A DNA stretch of 64,000 nt from a virus: positions 1-64,000 of the IMG/VR virus record IMGVR_UViG_3300015360_000002; one strand, 5' to 3'. A model generated the notes under the pieces. It did not search any database. It was not told where the DNA came from and worked only from the letters and a program-made list of their open reading frames with translations. The position numbers were made by a program, and so were the translations under genes. Below, one piece after another: positions 31,818-39,231 of this stretch; within the stretch, counting starts at the first letter, position 1, and each line of letters opens with the position of its first letter.

Positions 31818-32257
31818 AATCCAAAATAATCCAACGGGGCCTTGTGTCCCTCCTGCTTGTATTTTTCGTCGCCCTCAGCAAGGCCGCCGATCTCACCCTC
31901 ACATGGAAGGACAACTCTGCCAACGAGGACGGTTTTGTCATCCAGCGATCCCCCGGGATCGGCGCCCCAGTTTTCGCCGAAGTCGCCAGAGTAGCCAAAG
32001 ACGTCACGTCATGGACTGACACAGGGCTCGCGAACGCTACTTCGTTCTCCTACCGCGTTGCCGCGTTCAATCCTGGTGGCACTTCAGCCTTCACGAACAC
32101 TGCAACCGGCACCACCGTCGTCGCACCTCCCAATGCTCCTTCTGATGCCACCGTCGTCACCGTCACCGTAACCGTCTCGATCCAGCAATCCAAGACGGGC
32201 GCAACCATCGCCTCAGCATCGCCCGTCATTCTCCATCGCGCCGCCGCTCCACTGTAA
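31814..32257 (+). CDS. Secreted fibronectin type III-like protein
   Basis: 147 residues. Signal peptide (residues 1-23: GLVSLLLVFFVALSKA), then one FnIII-like domain: LTLTWKDNSANEDGFVIQRS, TSWTDTGLANATSFSYRVAA and FNPGGTSAFTNTATGT. A Thr/Val-rich strand tail follows. An exported Ig-like domain at the end of a replication operon is unexpected. It could act at the host surface (adhesion, exclusion). Coupled to the overprinted frame by ATGA. Confidence 0.6.
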   Translation: MKSKIIQRGLVSLLLVFFVALSKAADLTLTWKDNSANEDGFVIQRSPGIGAPVFAEVARVAKDVTSWTDTGLANATSFSYRVAAFNPGGTSAFTNTATGTTVVAPPNAPSDATVVTVTVTVSIQQSKTGATIASASPVILHRAAAPL

Positions 32258-32299
32258 AACCAAAGCCTGATTCACGGCATCTCCTCCCCAAAACGCAAA

Positions 32300-32326
32300 A
32301 AACCCGCCCTTTTAGAGGGCGGGTTT
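32300..32326. terminator. Bidirectional intrinsic terminator
   Basis: A perfect 10-bp stem AAACCCGCCC / GGGCGGGTTT at 32300-32309 and 32317-32326 with loop ttttaga, T-rich on both flanks. It stands between the plus-strand early operon and the convergent minus-strand genes and should stop transcription from both sides. Confidence 0.9.
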
Positions 32327-32397
32327 CTGTGACAAAAACTAAGACAGTTCAGAAAATGCCTTTCGGCGAAGGCAACCTACCCCGACTCCCGAGTGTG

Positions 32398-32808
32398 TCA
32401 AGCGTCCTGACATCGAAATCGGCTTTCGATCTCCTCCCCCATACTTCGCCCCGATGAGGTCGCCGCCGCCTCGATCGCCCGAATCCCGGCCGGCGACAGC
32501 CAGAACGTCCTCTGCGCCTTCGCCGCCTCGCCCAAGCTATTCCGCCCAGCCCCCGGCGCCCGCTTACGCAGCTCCAGCCCCAGCGCGCGCGCATCCCTTT
32601 TGTGCGGATGAGAGCCAACGAGCCACACCGGAGCGATCAGCGATAACTGACCCGCGACGCTGCAGAAGTGATCCAAGGCATCTTTCGCGCCTCCCATCGT
32701 CGCGTACGTCCCCAACGACCGCGACCGTCCCCCCACCGAGTAGTCACACTCGTAGATTGCTCCTAACTCATTTACGCCCGTCAGCTTCAGCCTCAGCCCG
32801 GGACTCAT
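32398..32808 (-). CDS. Hypothetical phage accessory protein
   Basis: 136 residues, last gene of the leftward accessory operon. LGAIYECDYSVGGRSRSLGTYA shows a beta meander. KRDARALGLELRKRAPGA and AIEAAATSSGRSMGEEIE are charged helices. Nothing identifies a family. The GTG/ATG-type junction with the gene upstream supports coding. Confidence 0.45.
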   Translation of the reverse strand: MSPGLRLKLTGVNELGAIYECDYSVGGRSRSLGTYATMGGAKDALDHFCSVAGQLSLIAPVWLVGSHPHKRDARALGLELRKRAPGAGRNSLGEAAKAQRTFWLSPAGIRAIEAAATSSGRSMGEEIESRFRCQDA

Positions 32809-33089
32809 GGTGCAACCTCCCGAACGCTTGACGTATTCCCTACATGGTCACGCTTCAACGCCTTCAACTCTGCCACCGCCAAGCCAAGCTCATCCACTGC
32901 CGCTTGCCACGCGCACGCCGCCCTAAGAATCCCCTGCGGATCATTTTGATCTATTCCTAAAGCGTGCCGCACGCGCACGTTGGCATACTCCCTCTTGGCG
33001 TGCGCCCACGCGCTTTTCGCCTCCGACTTCCTACGCACCGCTTGCGCGTAGGAAGCCCATTGTGAATCGCTCATTAATTTCATAATCAC
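32805..33089 (-). CDS. Small helical hypothetical protein
   Basis: 94 residues. The GTG at 33089 makes a GTGA overlap with the upstream stop; ATG at 33083 or 33074 are alternatives. Entirely helical (SWRKSEAKSAWAHAKREYAN-type, AVDELGLAVAELKALKRD), possibly a coiled coil. No function is recognised. Confidence 0.45.
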   Translation of the reverse strand: MIMKLMSDSQWASYAQAVRRKSEAKSAWAHAKREYANVRVRHALGIDQNDPQGILRAACAWQAAVDELGLAVAELKALKRDHVGNTSSVREVAP

Positions 33090-33457
33090 GTCTCAGTTTC
33101 GAGCGTTCCGCACGCCCAGTTATCATCGCTGACTCCCCAGTCAGCGCCCGCATCAGCATCGTCAAAAAATGCACAATGCGCTTCATCGAGCCAGAAGCCT
33201 TGGCTCCTTGCCAGCGTCCACGCATCATGCCACACCCCGGCTTGATCCCCGCACAAAGGCGACCTCGGCTCCTCTCCAAACACATCAACCCAAGCGTCTC
33301 CCATCGTCTCGCTTGCGTCGCAAAATCCATGAGAGTGGCAGATGGCCGCATTCGGCTCCTTTCTGTTTGCTTCCACCACATCGGCCAGTGCCTCCCGGCC
33401 GATGTCGAATAGTAATCGCTGAGCAAACGCGCGCGCCAACCGTTTCATCGTGCTCAT
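33086..33457 (-). CDS. Hypothetical acidic accessory protein
   Basis: 123 residues. N-terminal helix (MKRLARAFAQRLLFDIG) and many acidic, His/Cys/Trp-containing segments (NAAICHSHGFCDASETMGDAW, WLDEAHCAFFDDADAG, DDNWACGTLET). The His/Cys pattern could bind metal. No family. ATGA junction upstream. Confidence 0.4.
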   Translation of the reverse strand: MSTMKRLARAFAQRLLFDIGREALADVVEANRKEPNAAICHSHGFCDASETMGDAWVDVFGEEPRSPLCGDQAGVWHDAWTLARSQGFWLDEAHCAFFDDADAGADWGVSDDNWACGTLETET

Positions 33458-33642
33458 TTGGCTAAACGGGCGTTGATCGCGGCAATTTCCGCGCGCAGTC
33501 CAGACTCAATGTCGGCGACCTCAGCCCCCCATAGTCGCCGATCGTTCAGCATCGCAACAAGGGACGCATAACCTGCCTCCAAGGCGAGGTCTACGAGAGG
33601 AGAGTCAAGCACATCACTGACTGGTAAATCATATATTTTCAT
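33454..33642 (-). CDS. Very small hypothetical protein
   Basis: 62 residues, all helical after IYDLPVSDVLDSPLVDLA. Ends RAEIAAINARLAK. Leader AAAAACCCAAAAACA before its ATG is A-rich and has no Shine-Dalgarno, typical of this phage. It overlaps the next gene (33457) by ATGA. Confidence 0.4.
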   Translation of the reverse strand: MKIYDLPVSDVLDSPLVDLALEAGYASLVAMLNDRRLWGAEVADIESGLRAEIAAINARLAK

Positions 33643-34250
33643 TGTTTTTGGGTTTTTTGTTTTTTGAACGGGTTACCGAACCGCTGGCGGAATTCCGCAA
33701 GCTGGAACGTCTGGGCAACGCGGAAGGAGGCGAGGCGGGATCCGCCGTAGCGTGAGACTTCGAGGCGGGCTCCGCCATAGCGAGCGGCTGCGAGTGCGGA
33801 GTACAGGACACCGGCACCAGCGCTGTGGTTGGCGATCGCCCGGACTGCTTCAGCCGCACCCTCGACGGCCCATGGAAAGGAATAGACGGCGTCGATGTGG
33901 GCGGAAATGGCGGCTTCTTCGGCGGCGCTGTGCTCTTCTGAAGTCGCCGCGCCCACCGCAAAACGCTCAGTGACCTCCACTGCCGTTCGGCTCTCAGTGC
34001 TCAGCAAATCCCAGACCTTCCTCCCGTCCGCAAGCGGGGTCTGCCTGATGCACCAGCACCCGTACAGCCTCAGGCTTCCCCGATCGGCCGGCACGACATA
34101 CTCGTGTGTCCAGACCAACCAATCCACGCGATCGCATGCGTTCCACGCCCCGTGAAGCGTCGAAAACATGGACGCGAACTCGCTCGCTTCCGAGCACACA
34201 TCATACAGGTCAAGGAATTCGCGAATACTCATGGAATCGTACGTTTTCAT
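33639..34250 (-). CDS. Hypothetical accessory protein with Ala-rich repeats
   Basis: 203 residues from the ATG at 34250 (longer in-frame starts extend into a Pro/Lys leader). The N-terminus is MKTYDSMSIREFLDLYDVCS. The centre has WNACDRVDWLVWTHEYVVP and an Ala/Ser-rich helical part (SAGAGVLYSALAAARYGG). The C-terminus contains two RYGGxRLxS-like strands and the motif AEFRQRFGNPFKK. The same EFRQRF-NPFK motif appears out of frame in the 26465 gene. The GNPF-type end may be a folded tail of a phage-specific family. Function unknown. Confidence 0.45.
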   Translation of the reverse strand: MKTYDSMSIREFLDLYDVCSEASEFASMFSTLHGAWNACDRVDWLVWTHEYVVPADRGSLRLYGCWCIRQTPLADGRKVWDLLSTESRTAVEVTERFAVGAATSEEHSAAEEAAISAHIDAVYSFPWAVEGAAEAVRAIANHSAGAGVLYSALAAARYGGARLEVSRYGGSRLASFRVAQTFQLAEFRQRFGNPFKKQKTQKQ

Positions 34251-34290
34251 CGTGCTTTTGTTGAGTTTTTTGTCGGGCGGGCCCCTGCGC

Positions 34291-34542
34291 TCAGCGGGTG
34301 TGCAGCCGCAATGCATCCTTCATCGCGGATGGCCGCAGGGACTTCACCGTGACCATTGTCAGGGTGTCTCTGACCAACTCGTTGGTCCCCGTGCGATAAT
34401 AGGACCCGTCAAATTGCGCGATGTACTCACGGCACGCTGTCAGCGTACCGACCATCGCCAGATCCACGCTGTCGGCCGTAGGTCCGTAGAAAAACCGCCT
34501 GCGTCGGACAGCGTGAGTTGGCAGTTTTTTGATGTTTTTCAT
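34291..34542 (-). CDS. Small hypothetical protein
   Basis: 83 residues. Basic N-terminus (MKNIKKLPTHAVRRRRFFYG), then a mixed domain (LTACREYIAQFDGSYYRTG) and a C-terminal strand-rich part. A-rich leader CCCAAACAAAAAATAATCATC ends at the ATG without a Shine-Dalgarno site. No family is recognised. Confidence 0.4.
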   Translation of the reverse strand: MKNIKKLPTHAVRRRRFFYGPTADSVDLAMVGTLTACREYIAQFDGSYYRTGTNELVRDTLTMVTVKSLRPSAMKDALRLHTR

Positions 34543-34590
34543 GATGATTATTTTTTGTTTGGGTTGAGGGTTGAGTGAGGTGATTCTTTT

Positions 34591-34821
34591 TTAAGCGCGC
34601 GACCTGAAGCGGAGGTCGCTTGGTTTGGTGCCGGCGATGATGAAATAGCGCCCGCAGGCGCTGATCCCCATCAGGCTATCTAGATTGATCCCCTGTGCTG
34701 ATGCCTCTGCGCGGATGGCATCGGCCTCGGCTGCGGCCATATTCCCGAGCGACAGCCCGGGGAACGTCGGGACAACCAGTGCTGCGTTTTCCACTTCATC
34801 CATGAGCCAGTTGGTTTTCAT
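34591..34821 (-). CDS. Small hypothetical protein
   Basis: 76 residues from the ATG at 34821; longer in-frame codons are Arg-rich and look non-coding. TNWLMDEVENAALVVPTFPG, then AEADAIRAEASAQGINLDSL and ISACGRYFIIAGTKPSDLR. The Gly-Arg-Tyr-Phe segment may bind nucleotide or be a simple strand. Unknown. Confidence 0.4.
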   Translation of the reverse strand: MKTNWLMDEVENAALVVPTFPGLSLGNMAAAEADAIRAEASAQGINLDSLMGISACGRYFIIAGTKPSDLRFRSRA

Positions 34822-34831
34822 GGTTGGTGCC

Positions 34832-35224
34832 TCACTCCACCACCTGAACCCACGCCGATGCGAACGCGGTGTTGTTGCTGACCGCATTCTCCACCGCCTC
34901 CTGAGCCACCCGCCCGAGCCCTCCGCCCTCAACGCCCGACCGAGTTTCCAACCAATCGATCGCCTCCGCCGCCGTCTCGCACGAGCACGCCGTGCTCCTG
35001 TCGTACTCATTCGCCCAAGCAGTCAGATGTTCCTCCAAAACCACGAACCGCCCGCCCTTGGTGCGGTAAATCCATACCTTGGTGCACCGATTTGCTCGGT
35101 TCCCGTGTTGGATGCAGTTGTCCGCACGGCCAATCAATTCGCCCGTGAACCTGATGGGCGGAAGCCCGTCTCGTTTGATGCTGATGGGCGGTAGCGTGTC
35201 TCGTTTGATGCTGATCTTATCCAT
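34832..35224 (-). CDS. Hypothetical protein with N-terminal tandem repeat
   Basis: 130 residues from the ATG at 35224, with an ACAAAAAAC leader. The N-terminus holds two copies of a 10-residue unit, ISIKRDxLPP, from a 30-bp tandem DNA repeat (about 35153-35212). The rest (FTGELIGRADNCIQHGNRAN, VWIYRTKGGRFVVLEEHLTAW, CSCETAAEAIDWLETRSG) resembles small phage proteins of unknown function that contain a beta-strand pair and a C-terminal helix. Unknown. Confidence 0.45.
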   Translation of the reverse strand: MDKISIKRDTLPPISIKRDGLPPIRFTGELIGRADNCIQHGNRANRCTKVWIYRTKGGRFVVLEEHLTAWANEYDRSTACSCETAAEAIDWLETRSGVEGGGLGRVAQEAVENAVSNNTAFASAWVQVVE

Positions 35225-35313
35225 GTTTTTTGTTGCCCCCTTTTGACTCCCGGTAGGCGGTGGGAAAGCAGACGGGCCGGTCTGCCAGCGGTTCCTAAAA
35301 TTGATTGAACGCT

Positions 35314-36027
35314 CTACATGCCGGACCTCTGGAAAGACCAAAAGCCTACCCCCAACGGATCGCATTCCCTCCGCCCCATTATGAGGTGGTCTATCACCGT
35401 AATATCCACCGTTGCCCCCGCCTCCCGCAGAGTGCGTGTGATCCGGATATCTTGGGCGCTGGGACTCGGGTCTCCGCTGGGATGATTGTGCACACAGATA
35501 ATGCCCGATGCCGACTCCATGATCGCCGTTCGGAACACCTCCCGGGGATGCACCAGCGTGCTTGAGGCGATTCCTGATGAGACCTCCACCCGCTTGATAA
35601 GGCGTCCTTTGCGATTGAGGCAGAGAACCCAGAACTTCTCCACCTCCAACCCCGCGCACACGGGCGACATGTGATTTGCTACTTCATCTGGCACGTCCAG
35701 AATTGGCACCACTCCCGGCACCCCTGCCGTCATCCTGCGGCCAATCTCCATCGCCGCCACCAGCCTCTCCGCGAACCCCCTCGGGATTCCCGTCCGTGCC
35801 ATCCGCGCGAGATCCCACCCCGCCAGTGCTGGCAGGTTTCCCGCAGCCGCCACAAGCTCCCGCGCCTTGTCCACCGCCTTTAGCCGGTCACCCCCACACA
35901 ATGCCGCCACAAGCTCCCCGTCTGAGAGAGCCTGCGCTCCATATTTGGCCATCCTCGCCTCCGGCCCTTCGTGGAGAGCCATCCCGCTCTCATCCCTCAC
36001 AATCCACCGACCATTTTTCGTTTTCAT
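35314..36027 (-). CDS. radC: RadC/JAB-like protein
   Basis: 237 residues from the ATG at 36027 (a GTG at 36036 adds three). An N-terminal helix-hairpin-helix-like half (YGAQALSDGELVAALCGGD, then GWDLARMARTGIPRGFAERL) precedes the MPN/JAMM domain with HNHPSGDPSPSAQD (about residue 194) and ECDPLGVGFWSF at the end. This is the RadC/DUF2466 layout. RadC proteins are common in mobile elements. Their biochemical role is unsettled, but a metal-dependent JAB activity is predicted by the His-His-Asp arrangement. First gene of the leftward operon. Confidence 0.9.
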   Translation of the reverse strand: MKTKNGRWIVRDESGMALHEGPEARMAKYGAQALSDGELVAALCGGDRLKAVDKARELVAAAGNLPALAGWDLARMARTGIPRGFAERLVAAMEIGRRMTAGVPGVVPILDVPDEVANHMSPVCAGLEVEKFWVLCLNRKGRLIKRVEVSSGIASSTLVHPREVFRTAIMESASGIICVHNHPSGDPSPSAQDIRITRTLREAGATVDITVIDHLIMGRRECDPLGVGFWSFQRSGM

Positions 36028-36036
36028 CTCCCGCAC

Positions 36037-36485
36037 TTACCCACAAAACCTTAATAACCGCACGCTTAAAATTAGCACCACTCGCATCCTCCTCTACCTC
36101 AGTCACTTCCGCTTATCATAGTTCACGCGTCGCTCAATTCCCTTTCCGAATTTCAGAGGGTGTAACCTCCCCTTCGGGTAAAACGAGGCGATCTACTCCC
36201 ATCGAACCACCACGGTTCACCTCTCAGCATCCCCAGCTTCTTTTCTTCGTGAAGCCATATCTCTTTGCCTGCTCTATGTCTTTCGGAGTCGGAGGGCTTT
36301 TACACTTCCGTCAAGCTCTTTCTCGCTTTTGAGCCAACAAGTCTCTTCTGCGTACCTCTCCTCGCTTTCCAGACTCCTTTTGCTTTTGCGTTGTCTTCGC
36401 CCACCGGCTTACCTCAATCATTCCCATGTCACCGCGCCTATCCAGCCCGCGTTCGTCCGATCAAGGACCATCGAGGGGTCGGGGC
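36037..36485. other. Long intergenic region with purine-rich minus-strand leader
   Basis: 449 bp, pyrimidine-rich on plus, so the minus strand is purine-rich. A 38-codon minus frame lies at 36311-36427 (MGMIEVSRWAKTTQKQK), and a 22-codon one (MGVDRLVLPEGEVTPS) farther left. They are separated by stops and lie in one frame, so they may be remnants of one gene. Leader or promoter functions for radC and for the plus gene are likely. No convincing -10/-35 pair was found. Confidence 0.35.
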
Positions 36486-36887
36486 ATGGCTATCGAACAA
36501 GCGATTTCGTTTTCCGCTGACGAGGTCGCAAGAGCCAAGGCCAAGTTGCTCGACCTGATGGATGCCAATGTCGTCGTCAGGGGCACTGAGCGTAATGCTG
36601 AAGGTCGATGCGTTTACATTGAGGTCGCCAACCAGCCCATCCAGCTCGCGGCCGCGATCAAGGTGGTCGAGTGGGGGATTGGCAAACCGTCACAAATGGT
36701 CGTGGTCGATCAAACGGAGAGTTATCGACCGGCACGAGCGGATCTCGGAAAGATGCTCGTCGCGAATCCCTCCTTGATTGAGACCGTACTGCGCACGATC
36801 AAGGAGGCGGCTGAACAGTCGCAAGCGATTCCCGTGCAGAGCGTTGTGTCAGATCGGGCCGAAGCGGCACAAGAGTCAATATCTTGA
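36486..36887 (+). CDS. Possible terminase small subunit
   Basis: 133 residues from the ATG at 36486, with GAGGGG about 8 nt upstream. An ATG at 36426 would add 20 unlikely residues. Helical N-terminus (SADEVARAKAKLLDLMDANV), then strand-turn GRCVYIEVANQPIQLAAAIK and VVEWGIGKPSQMVVVDQ. The AAIKVVEWGIGKPSQ motif is like that of phage small terminases (xxIKxxExGxGKPxQ). The end is disordered. It stands upstream of the terminase large subunit by several kb, so the call rests on this motif. Confidence 0.4.
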   Translation: MAIEQAISFSADEVARAKAKLLDLMDANVVVRGTERNAEGRCVYIEVANQPIQLAAAIKVVEWGIGKPSQMVVVDQTESYRPARADLGKMLVANPSLIETVLRTIKEAAEQSQAIPVQSVVSDRAEAAQESIS

Positions 36888-37187
36888 GGCTTACCTAGCT
36901 AAGTCTCCAAACTGTGCAAGGACTGCGCAATCTCCATCCCCCTTCCCCTTCCTCTCTCTTCCCCATGGTCATCCTCTCCTCTCCTCCCGTCTTGTCGCCG
37001 CGCCGATCGTCGGCTCGCTGCCTTGTCGCCGCGTCACCTACCCCCCCACACCCCTTTTTCGTGTCCCCGTATCGGCGCAGCCAGGCGCGCGGTACTGGGG
37101 GGTCCCCTGCCTCTTTGGTATTGGGAGGGGGGAAAGGAGAGAAAAAAATGGGAGAATTTTTTTGGAAGTGAAAAAGGAGAGTTAAAA
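36888..37187. other. Intergenic region with strand-skew switch, candidate origin
   Basis: 300 bp. The first half is C/T-rich on plus (36940-37000), and after about 37110 the sequence becomes G/A-rich. It contains direct repeats of CTTGTCGCCGCG (36991-37002 and 37022-37033) and the hyphenated palindrome GCCGA-tcg-TCGGC (37002-37014) between them. Repeats, a palindrome and a skew change together are features of replication origins. No initiator box is known here. No gene is supported. Confidence 0.4.
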
Positions 37188-37616
37188 ATGGCGACATTGA
37201 ACAAGGTTTTTTTGATTGGGAGAGTGGGAAGGGACCCTGAGATGAGGGAGGTGGGGAAAGGAGGGGTTGTGTGTAATTTTTCGATGGCGGTGATGAAGGA
37301 GGTGGAGGTGGAGGAGGGAGTTAGAAGAGAGGTGACGACGTGGGTGGATTTGGAGGCGTGGGGGAAGACAGGGGAGTTGTGTGGGAGGTATTTGAGGAAG
37401 GGGGGAGGGTGTCACGTGGAGGGGAGGTTGAAGGTGGAGGAGTGGGTGGACAAAGTGAGTGGAGGGAAGAGGAGTCGGATGAAAGTGGTGGTGGAGCGTG
37501 TGCAATTTTTGGATAGGAGGGAGGGAGTGGAAGAGGTGAAGGAGGTTAAGGAAGTGAAGGAGGTTAAGGTGAAGAGGGAGGAGAAGGTATTTCCTGACGA
37601 GGACGCGCCATTTTGA
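37188..37616 (+). CDS. ssb: Single-stranded DNA-binding protein
   Basis: 142 residues. GGAGA lies 8 nt before the ATG (strong Shine-Dalgarno). The OB fold is clear: NKVFLIGRVGRDPEMREVG (strand 1 and 2), CNFSMAVMKE, TTWVDLEAWGKTGELCGRYL, and GCHVEGRLKVEEWVD. After a KEVKEVKEVKVKR repeat linker it ends DEDAPF, an SSB-type acidic tip that recruits replication and repair partners. It is the first gene of the extremely purine-rich block (about 5% C here). Confidence 0.95.
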   Translation: MATLNKVFLIGRVGRDPEMREVGKGGVVCNFSMAVMKEVEVEEGVRREVTTWVDLEAWGKTGELCGRYLRKGGGCHVEGRLKVEEWVDKVSGGKRSRMKVVVERVQFLDRREGVEEVKEVKEVKEVKVKREEKVFPDEDAPF

Positions 37617-37624
37617 GGGGGAGA

Positions 37625-37656
37625 GAAACTGAGAAACTGAAACTGAAACTGAAACT
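37625..37656 (+). repeat. GAAACT hexamer repeats after ssb
   Basis: Five copies of GAAACT (37625, 37633, 37639, 37645, 37651), the last four in tandem, then a GAAACAACT variant. They fill the 60-bp gap between ssb and the next gene. Likely slippage-prone. Could be iterons. Confidence 0.8.
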
Positions 37657-37676
37657 GAAACAACTGAAGGAATGTG

Positions 37677-38000
37677 ATGAAAACTATTATGGAAGTGATG
37701 AAGTCGGAGGAGGCGAAAGAGATGGCAGAAAATCAGATGGGGGACGCGGTGAAGGGTGTGATGGAGCGAGTGTTGAAATGGCGAGATGAGCTTCTGGAGG
37801 GAGGGATGGAGGAGGGAGATGTGGTGAAATCAGTGATAGCGACGGGGTATGTGCTGGGGGTGATGGACGCGGCGAAGAGCGCAACTCAGATTGGGAAAAT
37901 GAGTGGAGAAGTTCCGCTGAAGGAGTGGGGAGATTTTACGAGGGAGGTGGTAAGAAATCTCCAGAGCAGGAGGAGTGGGAGGGTAGCAGGGAGGAACTGA
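37677..38000 (+). CDS. Helical hypothetical protein
   Basis: 107 residues. GAAGGA upstream of the ATG at 37677. Helical (MKSEEAKEMAENQMGDAVKG, VLKWRDELLEGGMEEGDVVK), then a small mixed part (SVIATGYVLGVMDAAKSAT) and a basic end (RRSGRVAGRN). Very low C content as in ssb. No family is recognised. Context suggests a DNA-replication accessory protein. Confidence 0.45.
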   Translation: MKTIMEVMKSEEAKEMAENQMGDAVKGVMERVLKWRDELLEGGMEEGDVVKSVIATGYVLGVMDAAKSATQIGKMSGEVPLKEWGDFTREVVRNLQSRRSGRVAGRN

Positions 38001-38001
38001 A

Positions 38002-38520
38002 ATGAAGAAGAGGGGCCTGGCGATTAAATGGATGGAGCTACCGGAGCACGTGAGGGCGATGAATCGTCACGTGGAGGGGGAGGTGTTTGTGAGGAATTTT
38101 GAAGAGTCGTTGGGGATTGAGAAGGAGATGGTGAGGAGGGAGGAGAAGGGGGAGGAGAGAGCAGTGAGACGACTGAGGCAGAGACAGGAGCCGGTGATGA
38201 ACAAACTTGAGGAGCGGTTTTATGAGCAGTTGAAGAAGGACAAAGATCGGTGTGACGAGAAGGGGAAGGTGATAGGGGAGATCAAGATTCAGGCAGTGAG
38301 GTTGGAGTTGGCGCGGGGGATTTGGTACAAGCCGGACTTTTTTTTGGTGGAGGGGAAGAGTTTGAGGCCGATCGCGTATGAAGTGAAGGGGCCGAAAGTG
38401 TTTAGGGGAGGGTTTGAGAATTTGAAGGTGGCGGCGAGGGTGCACGCGTGGATCAGGTTTTATCTGGTGTGGGAGAAGACGCGAGGAGGGGAGTGGGAAA
38501 GACAGGAGGTTTTACAATGA
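38002..38520 (+). CDS. PD-(D/E)XK nuclease-like protein (DUF1064-type)
   Basis: 172 residues. YKPDFFLVEGKSLRPIAYEVKG gives the motif: Asp112 in PDF and Glu127-x-Lys129 in EVK. The later FENLKVAARVHAWIRFYLVW matches DUF1064 phage proteins, which are candidate Holliday-junction or DNA-processing nucleases. The N-terminal half is charged and helical (VRNFEESLGIEKEMVRREE). Part of the purine-rich block. It could resolve recombination intermediates made by the early module. Confidence 0.65.
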   Translation: MKKRGLAIKWMELPEHVRAMNRHVEGEVFVRNFEESLGIEKEMVRREEKGEERAVRRLRQRQEPVMNKLEERFYEQLKKDKDRCDEKGKVIGEIKIQAVRLELARGIWYKPDFFLVEGKSLRPIAYEVKGPKVFRGGFENLKVAARVHAWIRFYLVWEKTRGGEWERQEVLQ

Positions 38521-38768
38521 ACAACAACGTGAATAGCGCGCTGGCAAAAGCTGGGATGACGAAGGAGAACGTCCGTCGGATCATGGACGAGGTGGAGGTG
38601 AATTATGAACGGTTGGACAGGTGTCCGGCGCACGCGTTTGAGTTGATCGAGGGAGGGCAGCCATTGCGGAACCGATATGCGTGCAAGGTGTGTGGAGGGG
38701 AGGTCGACAATACGGCGCGATTTTGGTATACGAAGGGACTGGAGCACGGGAGGAGATTTGGAAAATGA
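38517..38768 (+). CDS. Small Cys-containing protein
   Basis: 83 residues, ATGA overlap. Helix (MTKENVRRIMDEVEVNYERL), then CPAHAFELIEGG and YACKVCGGEVDN: C-x23-C-x2-C spacing is compatible with a small zinc site. End YTKGLEHGRRFGK is basic. It may bind nucleic acid. Unknown. Confidence 0.45.
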   Translation: MNNNVNSALAKAGMTKENVRRIMDEVEVNYERLDRCPAHAFELIEGGQPLRNRYACKVCGGEVDNTARFWYTKGLEHGRRFGK

Positions 38769-39046
38769 CCGCGATCGAAACAGTGAAGGAGTTTCAGAAG
38801 TGGAGGAGGGGAGAAGGGAGGTACGCGGGTACGGAGAACGGGGGGAGGCCGGAACCGATGCCGCAAACGCCGGAACAGTATGGGTTGGCGATTGACGAGG
38901 TGGTGAAGTTGGCGGAGATCGGGAGGCTGTCGGTGGAGGAGGCGAGGACGTGCCATGAGAAGCTGCCGCTGGACGTCTGGCTCAAGGCGAAGGCGGCGTT
39001 GCTTGCGAAAATTAATGAATTTATGAATACGAAGGGGGAACCATGA
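38765..39046 (+). CDS. Small hypothetical protein
   Basis: 93 residues, ATGA overlaps on both sides. VKEFQKWRRGEGRYAGTENG and EPMPQTPEQYGLAIDEVVKL are typical of a short phage protein type in which a Trp-Arg-Arg-Gly motif precedes a Pro-containing linker and a helix (EEARTCHEKLPLDVWLK). Function unknown. Confidence 0.45.
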   Translation: MTAIETVKEFQKWRRGEGRYAGTENGGRPEPMPQTPEQYGLAIDEVVKLAEIGRLSVEEARTCHEKLPLDVWLKAKAALLAKINEFMNTKGEP

Positions 39047-39231
39047 AGCGGGCGATCGTGCAGTTTGTGGCGGTGGTTGGGATTATAGGGACGACCCTGC
39101 ATGTGGTGCTGGGCGTTTCTGTCGGGTTGATGGTGGTTTCCGCAGTGGTGAGTGGAATAGGGGTGGTTGTGGTGATTGCGGCCGCGGTCAGCCTGAAACG
39201 GAAAAATGATAAAGAGGAGGAGGGCAGATGA
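39043..39231 (+). CDS. Small membrane protein
   Basis: 62 residues. Two hydrophobic segments (FVAVVGIIGTTLHVVLGVSV and MVVSAVVSGIGVVVVIAAAV) with a basic/acidic tail (LKRKNDKEEEGR). Two-pass hairpin, likely inner membrane. Could affect host membrane or exclusion. No family is recognised. Confidence 0.45.
   Translation: MKRAIVQFVAVVGIIGTTLHVVLGVSVGLMVVSAVVSGIGVVVVIAAAVSLKRKNDKEEEGR

Noticed and set aside
36895-37505. Minus-strand frames in the purine-rich block (Pro/His/Leu-rich)
   Set aside because: They are complements of the purine-rich coding strand; the plus strand has SSB with a complete OB-fold and acidic tip.
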